DNA from: Tuctoria greenei
Taxonomy: Eukaryota; Streptophyta; Magnoliopsida; Poales; Poaceae
DNA: 64,000 nt
Reading direction: 5' to 3'
NCBI GenBank assembly: GCA_036927565.1
Contig: JAYESD010000004.1
Coordinates: 87,362,942-87,426,941 of the forward strand
Numbering within the stretch: position 1 is the stretch's first letter; each line of letters opens with the position of its first letter. The translations under genes were made by a program, and so were the position numbers. The notes under the pieces are model-generated. The model made no database searches, was not told the DNA's origin, and worked only from the letters and a program-made list of their open reading frames with translations. Positions 10,936 to 22,209 of the stretch are shown here, piece after piece.

Positions 10936-11699
10936 CTAAGCCAATGAGCATATCTTCATTATCACTAGCAATTTCACTATCACTAGCAAGGAAGAGGATT
11001 TGGTTGTTACCTTTCGTTTACCTTCCATTGCAATGAGGCAAGTGTCGTTCCCCTTCCATGCGCCGGGGAAAAGAGGGGACTTCTTGGATGTCTTCTCGAT
11101 GGCTATGCTAGCCATCTCCTCTTCTTCTTCAAATGGGGACTCATCATTTGAGTCCCACTCCTTCCCTAGATGCGCTTGTTCAACATGCTTCTTCTTCTTG
11201 AAGAATTTCTTGGGTTGAGGCTTTGTTTCCTTGGTCTTCTTCTTGTTTTCTTCGTATGGGCAATCCACTATAAAGTGGTCATACTCACCACAGTTATAGC
11301 ATGCCTGCCTCAACTTCGGTCTTGATTTTTCCTTGTACTTCCCTTCACTTGATTTCGCCCCTTGTCTTTTCTTCATCATCCTTTTTGAATTTCTTCATGA
11401 ATAGTATCATGTCATCTTCATCCAAGTCGCTGCTCTCATCATCACCGTCTTCTTCTAGTTGTGCTTCTCGAGCTTCTCTTGACAAGGGCTTGCAAGTGGA
11501 CTTCAACGCGACCCCTTTCTTCTTTGCCGAGGTGAGGTCGGCAATCTCCTTGACATGTTTCGCCTGCTTTTCCATCATCTCAAAATGGATAATCATCCCA
11601 AGTAGCTCATCTGGGGTCATTTTCTTGTACCTGGGGCTTTCTCTAATCATCGAGCATAAGGTGACATTGCGAGGCATGAAAGCTCTAAGGATGAGCTTT
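10936..11699 (-). pseudogene. B1 gag, central part with zinc knuckle
   Basis: The segment 11677-11345 carries the gag helices NVTLCSMIRESPRYKKMTPDELLG and KQAKHVKEIADLTSAKKKG followed by an acidic linker. The next piece (11379-10936, another frame) carries the zinc knuckle CYNCGEYDHFIVDC (CX2CX4HX4C) flanked by Lys-rich runs. A frame change near 11345-11379 breaks the gene. The N-terminal third, present in B2 and B3, is absent because the sequence switches to fragment E at 11699/11700. Confidence 0.85.
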
Positions 11700-12678
11700 G
11701 TAAAAGCCCGCTTTTAGGGAGAACAAAAACACAAAAATGCGAACTTAAAAATTTTGAAAGTGGACATGGAAATCCAAACTCACATGAACCATATGAGTTA
11801 ACCAATGTTCACTAAAAATAGGGACTTGTTAAAATTTTACATATAGAACATATTAGCTAATGTATATTGGAACTTAAGGTGTAAAATCTTTAATTTCCAA
11901 GTATTCACATTTTGAATGAAAAATTAAAAGAGAAAAGAAAACAAAATAGAGAGAAAGAAAAAAGGAATTATTCCAACCCTAAAATGGGACATTCAAAAAA
12001 TTCAAATCTACGGCTGTAAATTTTTCCATGACCTTCTAATATTATAAATTGACTCTCGATAAAATTTCAAAAATTTTTGAAGCACGTTTTCCATTTATTG
12101 GAAACGTACTGAGAGTTTAATCAAAGTCGACTTCAAACATAAACTTTGTACTTAACCTTGTCCAAATCAACTCAAAATTTTTCCTGAGATACCTTATGGT
12201 TCAAAAAGGCTAAAATCAAAGTTTCAGGATTTTTGAACCTAATCTACTATTTATTTCATTGAGTCAAGTATCACCACTTGAATTCAAATTCAAACCTGAG
12301 TAAAAATTTAACTTGCTCAGTTCTGAAATCTGATTGCACCATAAAATTATTCACATTTTATTTAGTCATTGGGCCAAAGTTGAATATTTTTCAAGCATGT
12401 TTGCTAGCTCTTTTTGAAATTGGAAAGGATAATGAGGGAGGAGAGTGTTGTGGGGCCCACCTGTAAGCCTCTCCAAGTTGAACCGCCTCTGCCTATCGGT
12501 TACAGGGCGACACCGCATCATGCATGTTGCCAGCGCTGCTTCTATCCAGAGGTAGAAAACAAACTTCCCTTCTTCTACCTCACACCCGCCCGACCGCAGC
12601 GCCGAAGCGCTCCTGCGCCCGCTCCTGCTCGCCTCTCCTCTCCCGACCTGCGCGCCCCCTCTCTGCCGTGCCGCTCCG
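11700..12678 (+). repeat. Fragment E: probable 5' part of an unclassified LTR
   Basis: It begins TGTAAAAGCCCGC at the break in B1 gag. The first 700 bases are AT-rich, then it turns abruptly GC-rich (from about 12445: GGGGCCCACC, repeated CGCC and CTCC), as in LTR promoter and leader regions. It stops where LTR A2 begins. No open frame resembles a retroelement protein. It could also be unrelated filler; the TG start and composition are the only evidence for an LTR. Confidence 0.4.
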
Positions 12679-13694
12679 CAAGTCGGACGAACAAGGCACA
12701 AAAGTTCTTTTAAACTATGATCTTTATTCAATAGAACACAAGAGGGACAACCCAAAAGTCGTGCGTCTTGAGCTCTGGCCTCCCTTGCTTATATAACCAG
12801 CCCTTAGGCCAACTCAACTCAAACTAGGACTCTAATCCTACTCAGTTCACGAATCGTAACTTTCCATAACTGCTCAAGACTCTTCTATACGCAGATATAA
12901 GCAATCTTAAGACTACCAAAGACCTTAGGAACATATCTGACATTCCTAAAACAACTCAAATTCGTGACCCACACGAAATCCTATCATAACCAACTTAAAA
13001 ATTTTCATATTTAAGTCAAACACGACTCAGCCGCAGCCTGAGTCCATAACCTAGTCGGTTGGACATTTCTGACCAATTTTTTACGTCCACATCTGTTCAC
13101 CAAGCCTCGGAACCATGTAGCCACGTCCATGCACTCCTTACACATGTGCAAACATCTTCCAACAATGTCCACGATACCTTCATATGCATTGTTCATGATT
13201 CAAACATGCTGCGCAACCTCCCGATCAACTCAACCACAATTCCTCCCAAACTTGGTTGTTGAATCTCATCTTTTCTCTATGACTAGTTCAATGGATCCCG
13301 CCACTAGCCATGTCTTGAACTCAAGCAACACCTGCACATGAATAAACAACCAATACTTCCGAGCACGAGTGCTTGACTTGACTCACGTTAGTTCCGAAAC
13401 TACAACATCTTACGTGAGCACCTCACATAAGCATGTTGCAAACCATAGCAAAATGATATCAGCCTTAACCACCAAAACACACCAAAAACATAGCAAATGA
13501 ATACTAAGCAATCTTTTTCAAAAGTGTAAAGCAAGTTTGAAACATTACAAGATAAAAACATAACAATTGTAATAAAGCTTCGAACCTTGCCAAAGCTACC
13601 CTATCCTTGAGTCGGAGCTTAATAAAAAGATTTTTTGGAGTATTCAAAACTTTTATCATCAAAGCAAGTGTATTCAGCACACATAGGTCTCACA
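12679..13694 (-). repeat. A2: truncated LTR of family A
   Basis: It matches the outer two-thirds of LTR A1 (about 1865-2923) from AAGTCGGACGAACAAGG to GGTCTCACA. The inner 500 bases are missing at the boundary with fragment E. It shares the TTATATAA TATA-like site (about 12789-12797). On its right is the RNase H gene of element G. Different sequences on the two sides mean it is not a clean solo LTR. Confidence 0.8.
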
Positions 13695-14700
13695 CATACA
13701 ATTCCTTATCATAAGTAGAATAATTCAGAGAAGGACCATAAAGTTTTTCACTGAAGAAAGCAACAGGTTTACCTCCTTGTATGAGAACGCCTCCAATACT
13801 AATGCCGCTTGCATTGCATTCTAGCTCAAAGGTCTTGTCAAAATCAGGAAGTTGTAGCAATGATGCTTGTGTAAGCTTCAATTTGAGAGCTTCAAAAGCT
13901 TGTTGCTGCTGTTCGCCCCATCGAAACGGCACTCCTTCTTAATTAGCTGGTGTAGAGGTGCTGCAATGATGCTGAAATTCCGCACAAAACCTCGATAAAA
14001 ACCTGCAAGACCAAGAAAACTACGAACCTGCGTGACGGTTGTTGGGGCTGGCCAAGTAGTGATCTCTTCAATTTTTGCCTCATCCATCTCAATTCCCTGC
14101 GAGGAAATGACAAAGCCAAGAAATGAGACTTGATTGGTGCAAAAGACGCACTTTTCGAGGTTACCTAACAAACGTGCATCTCTCAAAATAGTAAAAATAA
14201 CACGTAAATGATCAAGCTGTTCATCATATGACTTGATGTAAATGAGGATATCATCGAAGTAAACCACCACAAATTGTCCAATGAAAGCATGTAAAACCTC
14301 GTTCATTAATAGCATAAAGGTGCTGGGTGTATTAGTTAATGCAAAAGGCATGACTAACCACTCATAAAGTCCAAACTTGGTTTTAAATGCAGTTTTCCAT
14401 TCATCGCCTAGTGTCATTCTAATTTGGTCGTAACCACTACGCAAGTCAATTTTTGTGAAGATGATAGCACCACACAGTTCATCAAGCATGTCATCTAAGT
14501 GAGGAATAGGATAACAATATTGAATGGTGATGTTATTAGTCGCTCGACAATCAACACACATGTGCCAACTACCATCTTTCTTAGGAACCAAAAGAACAAG
14601 AACGGAACAAGGGCAAAGGCTTTCACAAATGTACCCACGGTCCAAAAGATCTTGGACTTCTCACTGAATTTTCTTAGTTTCCTCTGGATTGGCCCTTTAT
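13695..14700 (-). pseudogene. G reverse transcriptase and start of RNase H
   Basis: The RT (14645 to about 13930) has the gypsy motifs in order: VLLVPKKDGSWHMCVDCR, IPHLDDMLDEL, KIDLRSGYDQIRM, the fold YEWLVMPFALTNTPSTFM, catalytic VVYFDDILIY, and FLGFVISSQGIE. The RNase H part follows in another frame (13932-13690), with FELECNASGISIGGVLIQ and PVAFFSEKLYGPSLNYSTYDKELYV, and is then cut by LTR A2. The frame change near 13930 and stops upstream of 14645 show it is dead. It copied element RNA and removed the RNA strand. The family's integrase would follow but is missing. Confidence 0.92.
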
Positions 14701-14959
14701 GCTGCACGATTTGGCAAACTTGCTCCTGGAATTAAATCGATCATGTGTTCAATGCCTCTCATGGTGGGTAAACCAGGGGGTATCTCGGAGGGAAACACAT
14801 ACTCAAACTCCTGCAAAAGGTTAGCAACAGCAGGGAGCAATACAATAGACAATTCATGAAGTGAAAAAATGGCTTCTTTGAATACTAAAGCATATCACAT
14901 CCTCTTAGCATCCAATAAATCAGCAAGGTCAGATTTAGTTGCGAGCAATGATAGTGATT

Positions 14960-15404
14960 TCAGATTAGTTTTGTTGTTTTGCCATCACGATTTTTACTCT
15001 TCTCAAAATGCACAATTTCAGCATGAGTCATGGGAAGCAAAGTGATTTTCTTTCCTTTATTCATCAGAGTATATTTATTAGTTCTACCATGATGAATAGC
15101 ATCTCTATCGAATTCCCAAGGATGACCCAATAAACAAGAACAAGCATCCATATGCACGACCTCAAAATCAGCAAAATCATGGTAAGAACCAATTGAAAAA
15201 TGTGTTCTCGCTGTTTGTGTTACCCGAACCTTACCGCTGTTGTTAAATATGTATTATGGATGAGGGTTTGCTCTTGTTGTCAAACCAAGTTTCTTGATGA
15301 TGTCCGTGTTCACCAAGTTATTGCAGCTACCTCCATCAATTATATTGTGTACACGGCAGTCCATGACGACGAGAAACATGTGGAAGAGTTTGTGTCATTG
15401 TAGC
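14960..15404 (-). pseudogene. G protease region
   Basis: The minus strand between about 15370 and 15330 encodes a DGGSC motif followed by CNNLVNTDIIKKLGLTT. This is the chromovirus retropepsin active site, where DGG stands in for the more usual DSG or DTG. Downstream (15157-14960) lies the second conserved protease block, DACSCLLGHPWEFDRDAIHHG, and a basic linker to RT. The frames of the two blocks are interrupted. The enzyme would process Gag-Pol. The assignment rests on the paired motifs and on its place between gag and RT. Confidence 0.8.
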
Positions 15405-15599
15405 TTGTCGTCGTCCTCCATTTTGGAGCTCAAGGCAGGCTGCACAATGATGCTCCTATAGTTCTCCATCGCCGTTGTACCAAGTACCTCTTCTTCGGTG
15501 TGTTCGTCATTTGGATCTGTAAAGTCTGTAGCAAGACAACATTCATCTTCAACATCCGAAGTACTATCATACCCACCATCGTCGCGTGCTATCTATGCT

Positions 15600-16555
15600 C
15601 ATTTGATCGGGCAATCTCTCATCATATGATCAAGTCCATCGCAGCGGTGACACTTAATGTCGGAAGTACGACTCATAGAAGGAGCAGACGACGAAAGCTT
15701 GAATGATGTTGCCTTGCCGCCCTCCGGCACGCGAGAAGGTGGAGCAGCAGATGTAGTTCATTGGACGCCATGCACGGGGGTCGAAGATGGTGCTGTTTTG
15801 GCTGGTGTAGACATCGAAAGCGGCGTGAAGTTGCTCCTCTTGCGTTGTTGCTATTGTTGTCGGCCCTGCAATTCTTTTTCTACCAACATAGAAAGTTGAA
15901 ACAATCTTTGAACAGTATCATATTCCTTGTAATCAACAATGTCCTGAATTTCACGCCTCAACCCCCCATAAAAACGAGCTATTTCATGATCCATGTCCTC
16001 TACTACCCCACAACGCAGCATACCCTTTTGTAACTCTTGATAATACTCTTCTACGGACATGTTACCTTGGTCTAAGCGCTGCAATTTTTTTGTAAAGGTC
16101 CCACTGAAAAGATAGAGGAACAAATCGAACATGCATAGCTTCCTTTAATCTATCCCATGTTGGAGGATTAGTTCTAGTTTTAACAAGTTCATTCCACCAT
16201 ATGATAGCAAAGTCCTTAAACTTTCTAGTGGCTTGACGAAGTCTATGTTGTTCAGGAACAAGGTGGGCTTTAAATTTTTGCTCTATTGTCATCTCCCAAT
16301 CAAGATAAGCCTCAGCATCATAAGCACCGGAAAAAGAGGGTATAATAAATTCCACTTCAACAAAAGTGGTAGTCTTGGCTGATTGTTTTGATATTCCACA
16401 TTATTATAATCATTGTCTTCATTACAAGTGTGAAAGGTAGAAGAAAAACAATCTCTCTCACTCAAGCATTTTACCACGCCCTTACAAGTGTTCTTACCGA
16501 CACAACAGGTGGTGTGGACGGTGAGACAAACCAATGAAGGGTGAGATGATTGCAA
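15600..16555 (-). pseudogene. G gag
   Basis: The gypsy gag capsid domain (Retrotrans_gag type) is visible: IPSFSGAYDAEAYLDWEMTIEQKFKAH, then FKDFAIIWWNELVKTR, the paired Trp block, WDRLKEAMHVRFVP, then MSVEEYYQELQKGMLRCGV. The overlapping pieces 16355-16062 and 16132-15851 are in different frames. A zinc knuckle CX2CX4HX4C (CHRCDGLDHMMRDC) is encoded at about 15611-15652. The N-terminus is unclear because the region 16555-16289 is degraded. It would package element RNA. Confidence 0.87.
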
Positions 16556-17636
16556 AGGTACCTGTTATGCTCAAGAGAAGGGTGGAGCTTGGATGGCACA
16601 ATATTGTGGCTAATAAGTAGAAAATCGTTAACAGGTAAACAAAGTTGAATAAGTATTCAATATAGGAAACTTTTGCTGGTCAACCAAGTGCTCTAGGACC
16701 TAGCACAACACAATAAAGTAGCAAGGCAGAAGAAAGACGGAATGATATAGACAACAAAACAGCACCAAGTGGTATAGGCCAATTGCTTTAATATGCGCAC
16801 TCTTCACTATTTTTTTCTTTTTTATAATATTTTTTAGAAAATTTTTCATTACTCAAGAGCACGAAAATGGGAATCACACAAATTTGCATCTCAATTGGAT
16901 GTAATATGCGGCCTATAGAAAATCAAGAAAATTCTTTAAAATTATTGCTCAAATTTTGGAGGCCGGGTAGCCTATCTTCCGAGAGGAATTTGGGCAATCT
17001 AATTTCGCTGAACGCAGCTTCACGAGGGCAAATCAGATGCAAAATTTTACATATATAAATTTGAAAAAAAAATCGCTCGATTTCGAGTTCGTATGTGAAA
17101 GTTATGGCCGTTTTAAGGTAGACTGCGCGAGTTACGATTTTTGGATGTTGATTCCAACCCGATTTGAGAACTGAACTCGCAATCGGATATGAAAACGATC
17201 ACAAATTTGCACAACAACTAATGGGGTGGTGTGTGATGAGTCAAGGATGAGTGGCATAAAGGTTTGTCACCGAATCTAGGGCTGGCGATGCGGGAGTTCA
17301 CACAAGGCGGCTAGCTATGGCAAACCGATGAACGTGGTGGATTGGTTTGTTGTTTAGGGATTGTGGAATTGATGTCTAACGGCAAGAAAAACAAGGACGA
17401 AACAAGATAATTAGGACCCAAAACACAAAGCTAAACCAGCAAAAAGATTCGACCACACGAATGCAAACTCAACAATGCAAACTGAAAAACGAAACCGCAG
17501 GCACAATAGTCTAGGAAGCGGTAAAATGATTTAATTTTTTTGTGGCTTTTCTGTCGACTCTAGGTACGAAACAAAACCGATCTAATGGAAGGCAAAGAAA
17601 GATACCTTACAGGCAACCTGGAAAACTAATACCAAT
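16556..17636 (-). other. G leader between primer-binding site and gag
   Basis: About 1.1 kb without a recognisable gene lies between gag and the degenerate primer-binding site. A T-rich tract near 16805-16850 and scattered short frames are all I see. Long untranslated leaders are normal in this element class. Confidence 0.6.
17622..17634 (-). other. G primer-binding site, degenerate
   Basis: On the minus strand it reads TGGTATTAG..., a decayed initiator tRNA-Met complement, two bases from the LTR end. It gives the minus-strand direction of G. Confidence 0.6.
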
Positions 17637-18498
17637 TGATGAGTATTTTAGGCCCGATCCTCCGAAAGGTGAGTCGATTGGGGTGGATAACTTGATGTTG
17701 ATGATCCGTGCCACTCGAGCAATTCGAGTACCTCTGCAATCACTATACCACTTCTACGTTTGTTATCAACCGTGCCACACACGCTTGACCTCGCTAAGAA
17801 TGCTAATCCCTGCGAGTGCAACTGAGAACACACGCAAGAACGTAGAATACACAATTTGAAATCGAGATGTTGGGGTCTCACAAACCGTAGAATGGCAAAA
17901 TTGTTAATCTAAGCAAAACCCACTGAATATGACCAGCGTCTGCAGTATTTAATGTCTAGGGTTCGTCCAAAACACTCTTAGATGCATCCCTAATGAACTC
18001 ATATGGGATACACGGCCCAAAGGTCCGATTCGGTGGCGCAACACTGGACAAAAATCAAGAGTCGACTTGGTTCGATGATAGACGCTGACTCTGGAGGTAT
18101 TTTGAGTGAGACCAGAGCCATTGGAAAGTTTATCTTCTCCTCTTTCCGTGCATATGTAGAATGTCAAAAACGGAGTCCGTATGCATCCTGGGCGTCTGTT
18201 TTAAGGTGGACTGCTTCTGGACTCTGAGTTGAACTCGAGTCCGAGTTCTAAACTTCTTCCATCAACTTGTGGACATCCCAGCTGGTTCTCCATGCTCCCA
18301 AGGCCTCTTTTATTCACTTGTTGATCTTCTCCATTGTTCCTAATAACAATTAAATCATCATATAGCAATCAATTCTCAAACTCACATACAAAGGAAGTTA
18401 GGAGCGAGTTCACTTGCTGAGTTATTAACCATGCTCATGCTCTTGTGATTGGTCCTTGCAGTTCAATGGGGGTCTCCGCTGTTGTGATGTCCTCATCA
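17637..18498 (-). repeat. G 5' LTR
   Basis: 862 bases bounded by a perfect 7-base terminal inverted repeat, TGATGAG ... CTCATCA. The inner edge sits beside the primer-binding site. The partner LTR is not in the window, so neither duplication nor age can be read. On its right, B2 leader sequence begins within about 10 bases. Confidence 0.72.
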
Positions 18499-18554
18499 AA
18501 CATGAAGATTGAGGACGAAAAGAAGAAGGGGAGTAGTGACACCGACTAATCCCG

Positions 18555-19560
18555 ATATCTGTTTAATTATGATTGGTTAAATTCTAACAATAATATTTAC
18601 TTGTCAATTCTTCTAGGGAAAGCACCTTTCTTCGATGGCAATGATTATTCTATGTGGAGACAAAACATGAAAATGCATCTCAGATATCTTAACTCCACTT
18701 TGTGGCATATAGTGTGTACAGGGATTGATATCCCGGATGATGATGAAGAGCTGACTCTAGGACAAGAACAAGCTATTCATCGGAACGCTCAAGCTGTAGT
18801 TGTTATCACATCGTCACTGAGCCGAGACGAGTTCACCAAGGTGGATGGACTCTAAATTGCCAAGGAGATATGGGATACTTTACAAACCGCACATGAAGGT
18901 GATCATCACGTACGCGAAGCCAAGAATGAAATGATTGAAGGCGAATTAGGAAGATTCGACATTAAAGAAGATGAGTCACCACAAGATATGTACAATCGAT
19001 TGAATAATCTTATCAACAAAGTCCGAGCATATGGCAGCAAGAAGTGGAATAATCACGAGGTCATAAAGCTAATTCTTAGAGAATTCATGCCTCACAATGT
19101 GACTCTTTGCTCGATGATTAGAGAAAGCCTCAGGTATCGGAAGATGACCCCGGACGAACTTTTTAGCAAGATTATCAACATTGAAATGATGGAGAAGCAA
19201 GTCAAGCACGTTAAGGAAATTGCCGATCTTACCTCAGCAAAGAAGAAAGGAGTCTCTTTGAAGTCAACTCATGGAGAAGATGACAACGATGATGAAAGTA
19301 GTGACATCGATGAAGAAGACATGATCTTATTCATGACTAAGTTTAAGAAAATAATGAGAAGAAGACAAGGTGGTGGCTCGAATGAAAGAAGATACAGGGA
19401 CAAACCAAGACCAAAAAAGAGGCATGCTTGCTATAACTGTGGAGAGTACGACCATTTCATAGTAGACTGCACTTATGTGGAAAATAAGAGGAGACTAAGG
19501 ACAACAAGCCTCAGCCAAAGAAAATGTTCAAGAAGAAGCGATTTGGCCAAACGCACTTAG
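18555..19560 (+). pseudogene. B2 gag, N-terminal and central part
   Basis: The gag starts in the block LNSNNNIYLSILLGKAPFFDG, with YSMWRQNMKMHLRYLNSTLWHIV. A TAA at 18853-18855 interrupts it before KEIWDTLQTAHEGDHHVREAK, which continues in the same gene. The region 18931-19560 carries ELGRFDIKEDESPQDMYNRL, SKKWNNHEVIKLILREFMP, the Lys-rich AKKKG block, an acidic linker and the zinc knuckle CYNCGEYDHFIVDC. After the knuckle the frame is lost near 19500. It would form the particle and bind RNA. It aligns with B3 gag (58125-57131). Confidence 0.88.
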
Positions 19561-20641
19561 GGAAGGAGTGGGACTCCAATGATGAGTCCTCATCCGAAGA
19601 AGAAGAGGAGATGGCCACCATAACCATCGAGAATACTTCCAAGAAATCCACTCTTTTCCCAAAACCATGGCCACATGGAAATATACCAACAACACTTTTC
19701 TAATGTCCAAGGAAGGTAAAAGAAAGGTAACAACTAAATCTTCCTCTTCACATTCTTTTGCTAGTGATAGTGATAATTCTAGTGTCGATGAAGACATGAT
19801 TAGAGGTTTAGACAAGAAATCTCCTGCTAAGATGAAATTTTGATGGATAAGCTTGTTTATAAGGAGGAGCTAGTTGATCGTCAAGAAGATATGATCATCC
19901 TCCAAAAGGAAGAATATATTAAGATCAAAAAGCTCCTTGAGCTTGAAAAGGAGCAAAGCAATTCACTAGAACTTTAGTTAGCTTCAATCAAGGAAGCTTG
20001 TTTGAAGCTAAAAGACTCAAATGTGGCTATCAAGGATGAACTTGCTAACTTAATCAAAGTTATCAAGATCATGGGGTACAAGTTGAGTCTTTCAAAAAAA
20101 TTGGTTCTTCATCCTCTTCAAGCTCACCCTCTCAACATATAAAATCTGAAACTGTTATTGCTTGTACATGTCCTAAAATTGACATTAACTTGAAAGAAAA
20201 GTCAAACTTGACAAAAGACAAACATCCTTCCCGGGGTGGCATATTTGACAAGGAGAAGGTCAAGTATGCACGCAGTGCATACTTGGTCACAAGACCTCCT
20301 AATGTCAAATATGGCATTGGGTATTCTTATGGTGAAAAGTAAAATGCTAGAAGCCACAAGAATAACAAGGAACGCATTGGCTTTGTCAAGGGAAACACCT
20401 CTCAAGTTAGAAAACATAATAATGTTGATAAGTTTAACATTATAAACACATATGAACAACAAGTTTTATTTAGAAATTTGATGCTTCATATGTTCTCATG
20501 AGAAGTAATCTTGGTAGAGTTAATGCTAAATATGTTGGGCCACGCCATGGGAACACGAAGTCTCATGTGTGGGTCCTCAAATCACTTGTGACTAACCTCA
20601 AAGGACCCAAGAAAGCTTGGTTACCTAAGACCAAGGCATAA
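19561..20641 (+). pseudogene. B2 gag, C-terminal part
   Basis: Broken pieces encode an acidic Ser-rich stretch, a coiled-coil-like segment (19842-20090: EELVDRQEDMIILQKEEYI, then KIKKLLELEKEQSNSLEL and a stop), and the family tail FDKEKVKYARSAYLVTRPPN. The end is VGPRHGNTKSHVW and the PKKAWLPKTKA-like terminus before a TAA at about 20640. The extra palindromic insertion found in B1 is absent here. The function of this extended tail is unknown. It is typical of B copies and lies before the protease. Confidence 0.8.
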
Positions 20642-20682
20642 TTTGTTTTTTCCAGGCTTATTCATCCGGTGGAGCTAAATGG

Positions 20683-21153
20683 GTGCTAGATAGTGGATGC
20701 ACCAATCACATGACCGGAGAAAGAAGAATGTTCGTGAAATATGAAGAAAATGAAGATCCAAGTGAAGAAATTTATTTTGGTGATAACAGTCAAGGAAGGG
20801 TGCTTGGTGCCGGTAAAATTGCAATTTCATCAAAACATACTCTTTCTCATGTTTTACACATTGATTCCTTGGATTATAAACTTTTGTCCATATCTCAATT
20901 ATGTGACATAGGTTATAATTGTTTATTCACTAATGAGGGTGTGACCATCTCTAGAAGGAGTGATAACTCGGTTGCATTCAAAGGTGTGTTAAACGAAAAG
21001 CTTTATCTAGTTGACTTCAACAAAAATAAAGCCGAACTTGACACATGCTTGATTGCAAAGACCAACATGGGTTGGCTGTGGCATAGACAACTAGCACGTG
21101 TTGGTATGAGGAATATTCAAAACTCCTTAAAGGCCATCACATCCGTGGTTTAA
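20683..21153 (+). pseudogene. B2 protease and start of the integrase zinc finger
   Basis: The aspartic protease active site is intact (VLDSGCTNHMTG at the start of the segment). It is followed by YFGDNSQGRVLGAGKIAI, SHVLHIDSLDYKLLSISQLC, then the linker and the pre-integrase histidines (LWHRQLARVGMRN). A frame change at about 21120-21159 leads into the next block. It would process the polyprotein. The natural start is probably upstream, at the AYSSGGAKW string after the gag stop near 20640. Confidence 0.88.
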
Positions 21154-21158
21154 AGGAT

Positions 21159-22184
21159 GTGGTTTTTGAGAAAGACCGGCCTTGTAGCGCATGCCAAATT
21201 GGGAAGCAAGTAGGAGCACCCCATCCTGCGAAGAATGTCATGACTACAACAGACCGCTCAAAGCTCCTTCACATGGACCTACCTGGTCCAATTGCTTACA
21301 TAAGCATCGGCGGTAACAAATACGGTTTAGTCATTGTTAATGATTTTTCTCGCTTCACGTGGGTTTTCTTTTTGCATGATAAGAAAGAAACTCAAGGAAC
21401 CCTCAAAAAGTTCATCAAGCGTGCTCAAAATGAATTCTGAATGAAGATCAAGAACATACGAAGTGACAAGGGAACGAAGTTCAAGAATACCCAAGTTGAG
21501 GAGTATCTAGACAAAGAAGGGATAAAATTCGAGTTTTCAGCACCATATTGTCCTCAACTAAATGGAGTAGCCGAAAGGAAGAACAGAACCCTCATTGATA
21601 TGGCGATGACAATGCTCGATGAATACAAGACTTCGGACAGGTTTTGGGCCGAAGTGGTGAACACCGCTGGTCACGCCATAAAGCGACTCTATCTTAATCG
21701 GTTGCTCAAGAAAACTTCGTATGAACTACTCATGGGTAACAAGCCAAATATTTCATATTTTCGAGTCTTTGGTTCAAAATGCTATATGTTAAACAAGAAG
21801 CCTAGAGCTTCGAAGTTTCATTCAAAGTCCGATGAAGGTTTCATACTTGGCTATGATTCGAACTCCTACACCTATCATGTCTTCGACAAGGCCTCCGGAA
21901 TTGTTGAAGTAGCACATGACGTGGTGTTAGATGAAACTAATGGCTCTCAAGAAGAGCAAGTTGATCAATGTGTGCTAGATCAAGAAGAAGCTCCATGTCA
22001 ATCATTGAGAAGAATGGCCTTGGGCAATGTTCGACCACAAGTGCCACCTCCAATGCGAATGAAGAAGATGAACCACGAGTGGAGGAAAATGATCAAGGGG
22101 GAGTTTTCACACAAGATCAACCTCAAGAAGACCAAGGTGATCAACACATCAATGAAGGCAACCATCCAGGGGGAGAAGAGATGA
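21159..22184 (+). pseudogene. B2 integrase
   Basis: The first part (21159-21440) completes the zinc finger (CSACQIGKQ) and carries the first catalytic Asp (LLHMDLPGP) and NDFSRFTWVFFLHDKKE. A TGA ends it at 21438-21440. The same frame then continues (21441-22184) with the second Asp (RSDKGTKF, mutated from the usual NGTEF), the catalytic Glu (NGVAERKNRT), RFWAEVVNTAGHAIKRLY, and YFRVFGSKCYMLNKKPRASKF. The Arg codon after YF is intact here, whereas B1 and B3 have TGA. The tail is the acidic linker toward RT and shifts frame near 22060-22180. Confidence 0.9.
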
Positions 22185-22209
22185 TGACCATGAAGATTCA
22201 AGATCATAA

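Larger units (their letters stand above)
2924..11699 (-). mobile_element. Element B1: decayed Sirevirus (Ty1/copia), minus strand
   Basis: Reading right to left the order is gag (11699 to 10072), a solo LTR insertion (D1), protease, integrase, RT, RNase H, and a palindrome-rich spacer to 2924. Both LTRs and the env-like gene are missing: the gag end is cut at 11699 by fragment E and the 3' end by A1. It is closely related to B2 and B3 in the same window. Many in-frame stops show it is dead. Confidence 0.88.
13695..18498 (-). mobile_element. Element G: Ty3/gypsy, chromovirus-like, truncated
   Basis: Right to left: LTR (18498-17637), primer-binding site, a leader of about 1.3 kb, gag (16555 to about 15600), protease with a DGGSC-type active site, RT, and RNase H cut off at 13695 by LTR A2. 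Integrase and the 3' LTR are absent. The pol order PR-RT-RH with gypsy-type motifs identifies Ty3/gypsy. LTR size near 860 and TGATGAG ends resemble CRM-type elements as I remember them, but the clade is not established. Confidence 0.85.

Noticed and set aside
12366..12755. Overlapping ORFs in the GC-rich part of fragment E
   Set aside because: They run across the E/A2 junction, so they cannot be an ancient gene. No domain is recognisable.
17542..17859. 105-codon plus-strand ORF
   Set aside because: It crosses the primer-binding site and LTR edge of G on the opposite strand and has no known motif.
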